Below are positions 11,770 through 23,223 of a stretch of DNA of 64,000 nucleotides, one piece after another. Below the pieces are notes generated by a model. That model did no database searches. It had not been told where the DNA came from and was given only the letters and a program-made list of their open reading frames with translations. Origin of the DNA: Syncephalis fuscata (taxonomy: Eukaryota; Zoopagomycota; Zoopagomycetes; Zoopagales; Piptocephalidaceae); NCBI GenBank assembly GCA_025786725.1, contig JAHLTZ010000022.1:186001-250000 (forward strand), given 5' to 3'. Within the stretch, counting starts at the first letter, position 1; every line of letters begins with the position of its first letter. The position numbers and the translations under genes were made by a program.

Positions 11770-13787
11770 ATTGCGGTTATTTGAACACTTGTCTGGACAA
11801 GTAAAGTAATAAAATAAAAGATATAGCAATAAGCTGAATAAAGCCAAGAGTAAAAGAAAAGGGTGAATGGATGGTTGGATTTACACATACACACAAATAT
11901 AAAAATAAATGCATGAATGCCACGTCAGCACTATTAACAACAGTAGTTTCCTTTCATAGAATTCTAAAAATTTATGATAACCCCTCTATTAATCTGTTCT
12001 ATGATGTACCGACATGCTGGGTAGATTGACTTTTATTATTTCACATTGTATTTATTAATAAATTAAACTCGCGTCTTTATAAATATTGGCTGGCAGGGGC
12101 CACATCTTACAATCTACATTATCACATTTCTCTTTCTCTTTCTTCACACTTGATAACATATATTCATTACATATACTTGTACACTCTATATATGTTACAT
12201 AGATGGTGTCAGTATTTGATTGACTATAGTCAAGTACAAACACTATTTATACTATGTACTTGTATTGCTCTTTTGTAATCTTGCATATTTTTACAAATCA
12301 CTTTTATTGCTCTGATCATTGACGTTGGCAGCTTTATTGACACGATAAGTGTATTTCTGGCTTGTTTTTATGTTATGTCGAGCATATACTGTAAAATCTC
12401 GTTGTACACTTTATTTATACTATGGATTGCCCTTGCAGATCGCACTGTATGCATTAAAGATCTATTTAATGGCCGTACTAGAAGTGCAATTTACTACTAC
12501 TTCCAAAACGATCTGCAATGGACATCTATAGCATATCAAAGCATACAACGGATTTGGCGGCATCTGGCCACCATATTCGTCATGTACAGCAGCCAGCACA
12601 ATGACTATGTTAACGATATAAGCAAACCAAAGTATATAGCAGCTTTGATAGCATAAAAATCATATGCTAGTTTATATGTTAATAAATGTTGATCCATATT
12701 ATTGTTGCTGTAAAGTATTCATGTTATAATTTGATATGTAATGTCACTCACCATTCAACTCTATGTTTAATATAACAGATATTATTAAATAAAGTCATTT
12801 TAACCACAAATTATACTAAATGGTGCATTGCATTAATATATACATGCAACAACAACTATAGACAGCGTATAGCCAATATATAATAAAATGATAAACATTA
12901 TAGTGAATATACAATATTGCGCATATATGCATGAGCAGATAACCGACATTAGTCGACATTTATAATAATAACGCTAGAACAAAAATACAAAACAGTTTTG
13001 GGTATAGAAAGACCAGACAAGTATATAATGATATATAAACAATGTTAAAATTATAGTACAATGAGGGAAATGAGGGGAATGAGTACAGTGTATTGGAACA
13101 TATAAACAATAAAGTGTGTCTAGTATATCATATAGCGATATATACAAGCCATAAATCGAGTGGCATTGTACATAAAAAGACTATGAATAAATTGAAATAC
13201 AGATAAGGAAATTGTTCAAGTAATAAAATAAAATAAACAATAAAGATTAATTGCATAAAAGCAAATATAGTTATAGAACAATGTTTTCAATAAAATAAAA
13301 AAAATGGATATTAATGCATAAACAAATGTTATTATTATAGAACATGATATTATAATTGACAGCTAATCTTTAATCATTAGATTCAGTATATAAGCAACAG
13401 TGTTTATTGAATGTTATATAAAATACTTGTAAACATACCTATTCTAAACTACGCCTTTGTGTGTATAATTAAATAGCGATCCATCAATAAAGAAAGAAAA
13501 AGAGTTAATAAGAAAGGTTAGTATAAATGGCTATACCCGGCATATCGCCTGAGTAAAAGAAATGTTTAAAATAGCAGCTACTAGTACAACTTTCTGTTAT
13601 ATTTAATTGTATTCTATGAAAGCGATAATGAGCAATAATATTACGTTAATGCTTATTGTGAATGATGATTTAAATACAAATCAATCTAATCAAATTATTA
13701 CAATCGATTACGTAAAAAGATTTAATATCCTGGGGGGAGTCAAAGTAAACTTCAACACATTTTATTTATGCTAATGGTAATACATAA
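11770..13787. other. Long AT-rich gene-poor stretch
   Basis: About 2 kb lies between the FKBP start and the end of the M28 peptidase gene. Apart from the small possible secreted protein at 12375-12656 I find no gene. The 12700-13760 part is very AT-rich with many AATAAA-like words and no open frame of useful length. I see no tRNA-like cloverleaf, though I could not fold the sequence. Confidence 0.5.
12375..12656 (+). CDS. Possible small secreted protein, 93 aa
   Basis: The frame has a true ATG at 12375. Its N-terminus, ISLYTLFILWIALADRTVC, looks like a signal peptide with a hydrophobic core around residues 8-22. The rest is polar and aromatic with few cysteines. There is an AATAAA-like word about 20 bp after the stop. 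I recognise no family. The strand and frame lack the GC-richer codon look of the confirmed genes, so it may be a chance frame in AT-rich DNA. Confidence 0.3.
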   Translation: MSSIYCKISLYTLFILWIALADRTVCIKDLFNGRTRSAIYYYFQNDLQWTSIAYQSIQRIWRHLATIFVMYSSQHNDYVNDISKPKYIAALIA

Positions 13788-15020
13788 TTACTCAAGTGAT
13801 AATTCAACTGCAAATGCTACGGCTATTTTGGTAAAACGAAGTGCATGGTCGAAATTTACCTTATCAATAGTATCTTCAGTAGTATGAAGAATACGGTTAT
13901 CGCTTACTTTGGCCGATTCAAAAGAAATAGCTGTCGGGTAGCCAAGCCTATTCCACGAATAATGGTCTGAACAGCCATAGCCACACCGGTCATCTTTAGT
14001 GGTGACATCTGGCAAATATTGTTTAATTATTTCTTTGATTGTAATCGTAAGATTTGGATCAGCGTTATCGGTAATAATACCTATTTCGTTCGGACGGCCT
14101 TTGACAGGCACGCCAGTCATGTCTAGTTGCAGCATACCCGCCACCTTACGCTTGGCCTGCTGATAACTGTGCGCAACATCTTGTGATCCCAAAAGACCAT
14201 CTTCTTCTCCAGCATACCAGTGAAATTCAATTGGGCGCTTTGGCTTGAATCCAGAATTAATTAAAGCACGGAATGCTTCAATACTGGATACAGTACCGGA
14301 TCCATCATCGTCAGCACCTGGAGCTCGACCTGCACGATCCTTACTATTGGTAGAATCCAGATGAGCACCAATAATAACCGCTTCTTCTTGGTTTTTCTGA
14401 CCTTCAATTCGAGCAATGATTGAAGATTGAATAAAAGCATGCTTAAATCCAGTTACTTTGACTTCAACTCCAGGTTTGGCAGTTTTAGCTACTTCTTGTA
14501 CTTTGGAAAGCAGCCATTTGGATGCATTGGCTCCATGTTCGCTATCGTAACGACGATTAAAGAAAGTTACCAATTTTTCTAACGTTGCCTTCATTAATAC
14601 GGTATTACAACTAGCGATAATAGGAGCCACTTGATTTTTATGAGACAAAACAACAGGCGAGTTTCTAACGAATCTTTGGACGTCTTTAGCGAAAGAATTT
14701 AGCTTCTGAACGCGATGAGGTGTATCTACGTTTTCAATCATATCTGGATGAAAAGTAACATCCATGAATTTACGGTCGGCTTTTTTAATATTCCAAACTT
14801 GCGATTCGGACATCCACGTAGGTGACTGGTCTACTCCTTGCTGAATCAAATGAAAGCTCTCGCCTTTCTCGTTCGTTGGAAAGCCATTGGCGTTTGTTTG
14901 AGTATGCTTGAATGGAAGAGAAGGGAAGCGATTGGCTGATGTTGGCTCGGCTGGTGCGGCATGTACATAAGCTGCAGCCGCTAAAGCCAATAAAATAAAA
15001 GTGTTGATCTGTGGCTGCAT
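13788..15020 (-). CDS. Secreted M28 leucyl aminopeptidase-type zinc metallopeptidase
   Basis: The gene is one uninterrupted exon of 410 codons. It begins with a signal peptide (MQPQINTFILLALAAAAYVH, cleavage probably after AAPA). A pro-region covers about residues 25-140. The M28 domain has every co-catalytic zinc feature in order: IIGAHLDS with H220 and D222, GADDDGSG with the bridging Asp at 237-238, YAGEEDGLLGSQ with E272/E273 as general base and ligand, LQLDMTG with D300, and the CGYGCSDHYSW block with H353. ILHTTEDT near residue 380 completes the family. It should release N-terminal residues from peptides outside the cell or in the vacuole. It is transcribed away from MPC1. Length and motifs are normal and no damage is seen. 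Confidence 0.95.
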   Translation of the reverse strand: MQPQINTFILLALAAAAYVHAAPAEPTSANRFPSLPFKHTQTNANGFPTNEKGESFHLIQQGVDQSPTWMSESQVWNIKKADRKFMDVTFHPDMIENVDTPHRVQKLNSFAKDVQRFVRNSPVVLSHKNQVAPIIASCNTVLMKATLEKLVTFFNRRYDSEHGANASKWLLSKVQEVAKTAKPGVEVKVTGFKHAFIQSSIIARIEGQKNQEEAVIIGAHLDSTNSKDRAGRAPGADDDGSGTVSSIEAFRALINSGFKPKRPIEFHWYAGEEDGLLGSQDVAHSYQQAKRKVAGMLQLDMTGVPVKGRPNEIGIITDNADPNLTITIKEIIKQYLPDVTTKDDRCGYGCSDHYSWNRLGYPTAISFESAKVSDNRILHTTEDTIDKVNFDHALRFTKIAVAFAVELSLE

Positions 15021-16635
15021 GTTGATTTGCTTGAAGTGATACTTTGTCTCGTTAAGCTTAGATATGCAGAGTGGTTAAAGCAGTTGGTAGTTGCGTAAAA
15101 TACGTTAACAAGTTTTGAAATGTGGTGTGTTGTAATTGATCGTGTCGGAGGAAAGCAAAGCAGGTGATGAATATTGTGCTATTGAAATACAAACATCTAT
15201 ACGAGTATTTATACTTGGTAGAGATAAATTAAGTGCTGCTATTTCTAAAAAACAAGTAATTATTTGGTTGAAGTTGAACAAAAGATTCCCAGAATCGATG
15301 ATGTGTTGCACCAAAATTTTTCTTTATCGCAGCCTTGTTCTTGGCGTGACTTCATTGTATGACCAGATTCTTTGGAGATTGTTGGTGGCAATTCCGATGT
15401 TTCAAGATGTATGAGAAAGTGTCTATACACATAAAGATCATTGTCTGTCATAATTGTATGGCTGAATTATAGATTTACTTGAGGCCTATTGCAAATAAAT
15501 AATGGGACTTTTATGTTTACTAGAAAATTACCATACGCTTTCAAATATTTCTTCTATTGCCGAATTATTTAATGAATAACAGCTTTACATACAAATAACA
15601 TAAATGCAACAGCATAAATAATTTTAAGCCTTACGGCTATACTTTATTGGTATTTAATAGGTCTAATCTATGGTTATCCGAGTACAACAATAAACACCAG
15701 TAAATAATATAAAAAGCAGGTTATTGCACCTCCTATCATTAACCGAAACACCTCGTGTAAAATTGTTGTTGCTGAAAGAGTCGGATATACGTAAAACTAA
15801 TTGTATACTAACCTCCTTAATAGACAACGTGGGTTTAATAGAAAACGTGGATTTGGCAGATAACGTGGATTTGTTTGTAATGGAGGTACCTTAATATCCA
15901 CTGAATGCTCGCCTCATTTCTTTATGTTGTCGAATAAGTAAAATGATAGCAACATCCCTAAATACACAGTCTAAAGCTTTATTATTTGCGCCGAGCTTGC
16001 AATCAATTGAAATAAACATATTATTAAGCTTTCCAACTAATTGTGATGCAACCAATAGTTCACAAGAGATGTTGAAATTGACTAATCAATAACTGCACAC
16101 TAACCACATTAGTGTAACACGACGCATAACATTTATAATAGTATATACTACGTATTAATATACTAGCTTCAAGTTTTGAATAGCAAATAATCATGCTATT
16201 TATTGATAACAATTTTATTTCTAGTATTTAAAAAGACTATGGCTCATTTTGTTTATTTATGTCTAAATAGACCAAGCTAAATGTGCAAAAATACATCTAC
16301 AAGTAAACAAATAAGTTTATTAATAAAGCTTGACTAATAAAGAATAAAACTACATAGAGCAAAATAAACCACATAAACAATAATGAGAAAACTATATTGC
16401 ATACGCTTGAGTAAGTGAAATGAATCAACGTCTATGGAAAATATAATATACTTAATATACCATAAAATGATATGTGGTATTAGGAGTATACAAGGGGAAG
16501 AGGATATATGCATACAAAATAATAAATCAACAATAATTTTAAGAGTAATAGCTGTTTACTTTCATCTTTGTTTCAAACCAGTTGAACTGACATCTTATTT
16601 TTCTTGATCCTCGTACATTAACGCTCAATAGTAAA
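15021..16635. other. Intergenic between divergent M28 peptidase and MPC1 genes
   Basis: This 1.6 kb spacer must hold both 5' regions. Short overlapping frames near 15105-15450 on both strands match no family. A set of three 18-bp tandem units at 15822-15875 is listed separately. The remainder is AT-rich with nothing recognisable. Confidence 0.5.
15822..15875 (+). repeat. Three imperfect 18-bp tandem units
   Basis: Units start at 15822, 15840 and 15858 with exactly 18-bp spacing. Each follows the pattern AGANAACGTGGRTTT plus three bases. The period is a multiple of three, and one frame through it is open and gives a six-residue repeat (DNVGLI, ENVDLA, DNVDLF). That frame stays open for about 55 codons upstream but has no ATG, and it ends at a TAA at about 15890. 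The block is bracketed by ACCTCC at about 15811 and GGAGGT at about 15882. Confidence 0.75.
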
Positions 16636-17386
16636 ATGGCCAGCAATATTGTGTCGCGTACAGCACAGAAACTGCAAAGCAAAGAGTTTCGCGACTATCT
16701 TTGCAGGTAAGAGCGATATTCATATAATAGTCATAACGGTCGAATTCCTACTAACAGCTACATCTATCAATTGATCTATTTATTCTTCTTTATAAACATA
16801 TACGCATTCATCGATCAGTACGGTGAGTTATATTATTTCTATAGTATACTGTTTAATAATATGTCTATTGGCATGTCTAGCACTTTTGGGGTCCAGGCAA
16901 GTAGTAGAATAATAACAACACGTCGGTATTACTAATACTTACATTTAAACCATCATACAGTTGCTAACTGGGGCTTACCTTTGGCAGCCATGTCGGATAT
17001 GAAGAAAGATCCAGAGATTATTAGTGGATCCATGACAACAGGTAATGCTGGCCTGTAACACTTGATCAATTGCATTTCTAATTTTATTATTCAATGATGT
17101 GCAGCACTATCGCTGTACTCATTGCTATTTATGCGATTTGCATGGGTGGTTATTCCGCGTAATCATCTGCTGCTGGCCTGTCATGCCACGAATGAAGTGT
17201 GTCAATTAACGCAAGGTTATCGATTTATTAAGTACAACTAGTAAGTTTTCTAAAGACATGTTTACAAGTATCTATTGAATGCAGCGGATTTACCAATACA
17301 ACATTACACTTTTCTTCGATTATAGTTTTGGTGGAAAAGAGGAGAGGATGAAAGCTGCCGCATCCAACTTGTCAAAGGACAATTAA
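16636..17386 (+). CDS. mpc1: Mitochondrial pyruvate carrier subunit MPC1, with a 4-nt microexon
   Basis: This small inner-membrane protein pairs with MPC2-type subunits to import pyruvate. My exons are 16636-16706, 16819-16822, 16881-16896, 16961-17041, 17105-17240 and 17326-17386, giving 122 residues. They read [80 protein letters not shown] and [17 protein letters not shown], which is the MPC1 consensus throughout. The invariant Ser-Thr before HFWGP can only be made from AG at the end of exon 1 plus the 4-nt TACG at 16819-16822, flanked by CAG and GTGAGT. Exon 3 is only 16 nt, and the next intron starts GC (GCAAGT) instead of GT. The stop is 71 bp from the convergent deubiquitinase stop. 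Confidence 0.93.
16819..16822 (+). other. mpc1: 4-nt microexon TACG of MPC1
   Basis: The four bases sit between an acceptor (CGATCAG) and a donor (GTGAGTTAT). Joined to the 2-nt remainder of exon 1 and to exon 3 they restore the frame and supply Ser-Thr of the conserved block. Skipping them shifts the frame. No longer exon using the upstream AG at about 16758 keeps the conserved frame. Confidence 0.8.
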
Positions 17387-17457
17387 AACTTGAAATAAAA
17401 GGAACGAGCAAAGGAATGAAGCGGTTTAGCGTTTGTCTTGATTCCATATGAGCATTA

Positions 17458-20054
17458 TTACGCTTTTTCTTCGCCAACTCGTTGAGTGTAATCAAGACGG
17501 GCTTGAGTATAAAAACACATATATCTGAACCATTTTTATAGTTATTATTATTAGTATTATCAAAGTAGTAACAATAAAGCGTGTTATGGGCATCAGGTGG
17601 CTATAGTTATTAAACTAAACTACTTACGCTTTACTGGCCAGTACTTGGACACGATCCGTTAGCGTAATCATTGTGTCATCAAAGTAAAACCACTAGAAAT
17701 AGTTGGTATGCCTAGTACATCAGTAGCTGTTTACACAACCTACCTGATCTCGACAACGGGCATATGCTGTATAATGTCCATTGTCTAATTTGCCTTGGTG
17801 ACACACAACGGCGTAGAGCCGATATTGACAGGCAGGAGATGATCTACAGTAGATTGAATAGGAAATAAGCATAAAGAGTTATTTATGCTAATAACGTACG
17901 TTGGAGTGGATTTGTGAGCATTTGCACCCCGAGCCCGTGAAGTAAACTGTGTCATATCCAACGTTTCAGGAAATCGAATATGTGATTCAATCTTGCTAGC
18001 ATTTTGGCTATGTTCAAATCGCTAATGATTTGCTAATTAGCAATGCAGCAATAATAACAATATATATATATCTCTATATATATCTAAACACACCTTAAAT
18101 TGAAAGCTTAATACGGGTGGTAGTCGACGAATAGACATTTGCTTTGTAGCTGACTGTAAATAAATAATTGTAAATATACGTCAATTACTACATTTAATTC
18201 CTTTGTTCAATGATTACCTGGGAGTTATTACCGCATTTGCTGCAGGTATATTCGGTGGCATCCAATTTCTCTGCTTGCGTAAATCTATTATCGATTAGGC
18301 GTTCAATTTGTTTGACAGCTATTTTAGACTATTATTAGCGATTAATTACCGTTCTAAACAGCCTAATAGCGAATTGGCATGATCATCCGACGATTTGTCA
18401 GCGCCATTTGTATGGTGTGAACTGGCCAGTGACGATGATTTCAATGGACGACCATGAGGACGGTGAGCAGATGTGTTCAAATCAAGCGATATATCCAACA
18501 TTGGATCAATGACAGTTGTCACATTATCACAAGCCAGACAAGTGACATCAGATTGTAGTTCACCGGCAAATGTGGCATGAACAACACATCGACATGCATC
18601 CATACTACTGCCTAGTAGCATCGATGTAATTGTAGCAATATGCGTTAATGAACCGACTGATGTATCAGGCATACCCACCTTCTAGACTAATGTGTAGCTG
18701 ATTAAGTGCTGATATGAAAAATTCATGAGCATCCTGTTGTGCATAGCCGGCCAATTCTGACGAGGAACGCCATATAACCTGCAAAAAATTGCCTGGATTA
18801 AATGGTTCTTTACGTCCTGAGTGGAACTAGTTGATATGCAATTATAACAAGTTTAAGTCGCCAGTTGGTATAATAATGCTTATAAATCTACCTCAGAAAA
18901 TAGCCGATCTAGTTCGCAGGATAAACAGTTTTCTCTTCGGCATTCGTGGCGTGGGTGTCGGTCACTTAGGAAATAAGTGCGTAAAAGTGGATTATGGATA
19001 AATGCCTGAAGAATGACGCTCATAAAACACGTATTACCCATATTACGTAGACCACGTAGGCCTAAGTAGTTTGTTAATTAAATCAATAAACTAAACTATA
19101 CACTACTGCGCTTTTAAGCAATTACCGCCGCATGCCTGAATACGTGTGCGTGCTCGTATTAATCCGGCCTCCTCTTCGCTGGGACGCCAATCAACGTAAC
19201 GTGCTCGCTTTAGGCCTGGTTCTATTTCCAAGTTGTCAGTTAGTTGCATGGCGTATAAGGCAAATAAGAGCAACAGCTAATAGGTGTGGTATTTAACGTG
19301 GTAGCTTACCATAGATCTGTGTCAGCATATCATGGATTCGGCGTGATTCTACCGCATAGGCTTTGTCAAGCTCATGGCTATAAATAAAATCGTTACAAAG
19401 TCGACAGTGTACAAGACATCGTTCGAAATCGACCGCTATCCGCATATATGGATCAGTTCTACCGGTGATGCTAATATTATTTCTAATGCTTATCAATCGG
19501 TCCTACCAAAAATATGATCGCGTTGTACAAGATGCGCTTGGATATGACCGCCACGCCAACAACCAATATAAACGCAGTGGATGCATGCGTACAATCGACC
19601 TAGTGGATTAAGACAGTTTAAACAAAAAGCCCGCGGCAATTTCTATATACACATAAAACATACAATTAGTTTCGACCGGCAAGCAAGTATAGTCACCGCC
19701 TCTTGTTATCAACCGGCCGCTTACTGACCTTGCCACGTTTACGTTTACCGATCTCAGGAGCAACAGGCGCGCCTAGCTCTAGAGAAAACTCTATGCGATG
19801 TCGATAAAGTAGAGCATAGCGGACAATCATACGAAAAGAGTCAAGTAGATCGCGTTTGCGAGAGCGCATGTGTTCGCAGCCTTCGCTGGGCGCTGAAGAT
19901 GCAGAACCGCCGCCAGCTGCGAAGAAGCGGCCGTTGAAGCGTTGCTACTATGACCGCCTGTCGCGGTCGACATGGCCATTGACATTGACGTGTGCGCATT
20001 CGTAGAATCGCCCGAACGGGATGACCGTTGCAAATTACCACTTTTTTCAGACAT
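17458..20054 (-). CDS. ubp8: Ubiquitin-specific protease, Ubp8/USP22 type (SAGA deubiquitinase)
   Basis: Ubp8/USP22 removes ubiquitin from histone H2B within the SAGA coactivator. A Ser/Thr/Ala-rich N-terminus starts at ATG 20054. A zinc-finger UBP domain follows: [54 protein letters not shown]. The USP catalytic core has the Cys box [94 protein letters not shown] and the His box [17 protein letters not shown]. It ends at [18 protein letters not shown]. About ten introns are present. The N-terminal frame leaves the zinc-finger frame by one base between about 19900 and 19990, close to a GGCC, so one base appears lost there just before the first zinc ligand. The other catalytic elements are intact. 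Confidence 0.9.
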
Positions 20055-20539
20055 TGTGTCAGTAGAAGATGAAAGCCTTGCTTGTTAATGAACCTAATAA
20101 AAGAATGTAGCTGTCCAGTAAGAGAGCGGATATTTTTGAACAGTAAGGGATCGAGCTATTAATTGTTATGGTCAGATATGGTCATTGGATAAGGTTTGAT
20201 TCAATGTGAATTGCACACTCGACTCGATACTATTTTGGTGCTTTGCTATTGAAGATGTAGACCATAAGTCAGAATTTTAAATGTCCAAATTCTTACATAA
20301 TGCCCCATATCTTTGTTAATATGCAATGAAATAATTTGGTTGTGTTTATAGTACAATAAGGTAGAATATTAATGGAACAATATAACACCAAGTTAACATG
20401 AGATATGGCTGATTATGGAGACTATAAATAGGTATCAAGTTATGATAACACAGTGGTTTATTAAATTGTAACAAACAACGATGATTTATTGAATAAAACC
20501 TTATTAGATTATAACCCAATGTAAAATTGCAATAAACTA
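20055..20539. other. Intergenic, AT-rich, no gene seen
   Basis: The spacer is between the start of the deubiquitinase gene and the end of kinase-fold gene B, both on the minus strand. It must hold the deubiquitinase promoter. No open frame of interest. Confidence 0.5.
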
Positions 20540-21837
20540 TTATACTCGCTTAGCGTTGGGTGGCATAACGGGTACTTGATTGAATATGGCTAGAGTGGCT
20601 CTGTATTTTTCAATAAGATTTTCCGTCAAAGTTCGTTCATTTACGTTAGGATTGAGCATGAGATTCATGACGGCAATTAGCGGCTTCAATGTTGTTCGAG
20701 CATTGGCAATCATATTCTTATCGTTCTTCATGGCAAGGTGCGGTGATTTGAAAAAGCTGTCAGGGAGCTCTGCTTTAGGATTGTAATTGGCGCTAGCATC
20801 TTGTCCAGATAGCATCTTGTATAGTACGGCGCCAGTGGCCCAAGTAAGCTTTTTAGAAATAATATCTTTTGTATCTTCTTTTTTAAGAAGGCCAGGTGCC
20901 GCCACATTTGCTGCATTTCCCAACGGTTGAAGAATGTTCATTGATGCCTCTAACTTTCCGTACTTGTCAGAATTTAAGCAAATATCTAAAGTACCAGTTA
21001 GTTTGATTAGATAAAGCGACGGTCGATAATAATAGACTACTTACAGTCTGGACCAAAGTTTGTATACAAAAGACCTGCTTTATTCATAAAAGTTATACCT
21101 ATACACGAAATAAAGTTAGTATTAAATGATAGTGATACTAATGATAATAATGGCTTAATTTAAAGTGTCACTTACCTTGGACAATTTGGCCAAATATTGG
21201 ACTTATTTTGGTAAACTTTTCTTCGATCGATAATCCCATGGTATAGTCGATAAGCTTTTTGGCACAAGCGTTTTTTGTAACGTAACATTGATGGGATTTG
21301 TTGGGAGTTTCGGTAGTAAAAAGTAGCCCGTTGATGAATTTCAAACCATTAATATTGATGGGTCTGACGGTGAGTGCTGGATCTCCTGGCTTGCCGTTTT
21401 GAACATCGTGATAATTGGATACAATCTAAATTTACAAGATTAGATGGTGCGACGAGCAATATTATAGATTTACCTTTAATGCCTTGTAGCGGGGTGGCAA
21501 TGGCTTTATCCCGGTAGGTACACATCGAATCTCTCCTTTAACACCATCGTATACTGCTTCTGCGCCATGTATGCCATAGTCATCGACAGGTAAGCGTCCA
21601 ACGATCTGTAGCTTTGGATTACTAAAAACACCAAGCTTGTTTAATGGGGTTGAGACAAATGGATCTATAAATAATACAACAATTATTAATTAGTTTATAT
21701 TGATGTGGTATCAGTCAGCTATGCTTACCACTATTGTTGGGAATAGCGTCGGCTGTGGCCACTTGCAAGTTAGCACCTAGGCCTGCAAGACATATAGCGG
21801 CAGCAATAGGAAAAAACGTAAGATTTTTGATCGACAT
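20540..21837 (-). CDS. Secreted kinase-fold protein B (divergent pseudokinase)
   Basis: ATG 21837 opens a signal peptide, MSIKNLTFFPIAAAICLAG, ending near ATADAIPNN. The N-lobe region has LQIVGRLPVDDYGIHGAEAV, resembling a worn glycine loop, then KGEIRCVPTG. The C-lobe shows GITFMNKAGLLYTNFGPD where a catalytic loop would lie, with no HRD. TWATGAVLYKMLSGQD matches the alpha-F DxWxxGVxLYxMLxG pattern but without the Asp, and NPNVNERTLTENLI matches the subdomain XI Arg region (DPxxRxT). Five or so short introns interrupt it. The signal peptide and kinase plan match the genes at 8501-9559 and 27165-28399. Catalysis is unlikely. What it binds is unknown. The kinase assignment rests mainly on the alpha-F to subdomain XI segment. 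Confidence 0.75.
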
Positions 21838-23223
21838 GATAATCTATTCTGATCTAAATGGAGAGTTGTAGTGATGAGTGCGAATGCTGAAGGAATAATG
21901 CCGTAAAATTGGCGAATATTTATACAGAACTTTCTAATGCTTTTACATCACGCGTATCAGCTGTTATTTGATGCATGCCAAATTAAAACATCCAACTGGT
22001 TGTTTGATAATAAAACTCCAAACGAATAAAAATAAACCGGAATTCACAGATAAGCAAGTTTTATTGTGCGTGTTTATTGCTGTATACCATAATGGCCACG
22101 TGATGTAAAATGGAAATGTTAATTCAATGATAAGCAACCGGTCTTCTAGTTATCTTACAGGCTTTGCCATAATGATTAGTGTTGTGTTTATTGAAATTTG
22201 CTGTTAAATAAACCAAGTTATGTCGCATCAACGTGGTTTTACTAAATAAATATCAAAATTATGCATGGCAACAATACAATGTTTTGGATCGATTTAATTA
22301 GTAAGATTGGCGTGTCATACATGCTGCATTCAATTCTCAAAACCTGTAAGACTTGGCTCGTTTTTCTCTCACATTCAATATATTGCCTATTAAGAAATAA
22401 TGTAATTAAATTTTTATTAATGTATATGGAATAAAATGCAATTTTTTACACATTGATAGATATGTTAAATGTAGAAAATACAACTTTTAAGTAGAATTAC
22501 AACAGTCGAGGCCGCAAAGTATATACTTGTTTACTCGCAGATTGGTGAGGACATGTTTGAAGTTTATACAGTCGTAAGTCTCAGATCCAGTTTTTCACGG
22601 GGATTGTTTGCATTAAGATTTTGATAATTTTGTATGTACACGTATAATAAATTGTCACGATTATAACGAAATGATTACTATTATGCTTTGATATAGCTAT
22701 TGTGAAGATTTGGCCCAATGTAAATATTGTCTGCTTGACTTATATTATTTCATTATATTTCATACTTGCACTGAAAACACAGTTGTAAGCTAAATATATA
22801 TTATATCATTACGTTAAATCATAAATGTAGTAAAAGCCACTAAATTTAAATATAAAGAAACACACATTTGTACAATTGACATAATGTTTTACATCATCTA
22901 TTGACATTGCTAAACTTTTCTGTCATATATATTATTTTTACATGTCAATAAATAATGCGACAATAATGATATCCAAGTAGAAACAATACATCGCGCCACA
23001 AACACTTCAAACACGACAATTGTATTGTGTATGTGTGACAATCATCATTACAATCGTTTATTCATAACAAATGGTATTATTTTACAATAAAATAGCTGCC
23101 TATCAGCTATGATTTGATTTGACTTTTTTATTTAATAGACTATAATCAACTGTTCCTATTGTATCATACATAAATAGAAATAAAATAGCACTTTGAATAA
23201 CGGAACCATTGAATAGATTAAAT
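21838..23223. other. Intergenic between divergent genes, AT-rich
   Basis: This 1.4 kb region contains the 5' regions of kinase-fold gene B (minus) and the ABHD13-like gene (plus). I see no reading frame, repeat array or RNA gene. Composition is strongly AT-biased. Confidence 0.5.

Noticed and set aside
12055-12243. Minus-strand 62-codon frame
   Set aside because: No signal peptide, domain or codon pattern. Likely chance.
15105-15451. Frames on both strands upstream of the M28 peptidase
   Set aside because: They overlap antisense to each other with no motif and sit in the expected promoter.
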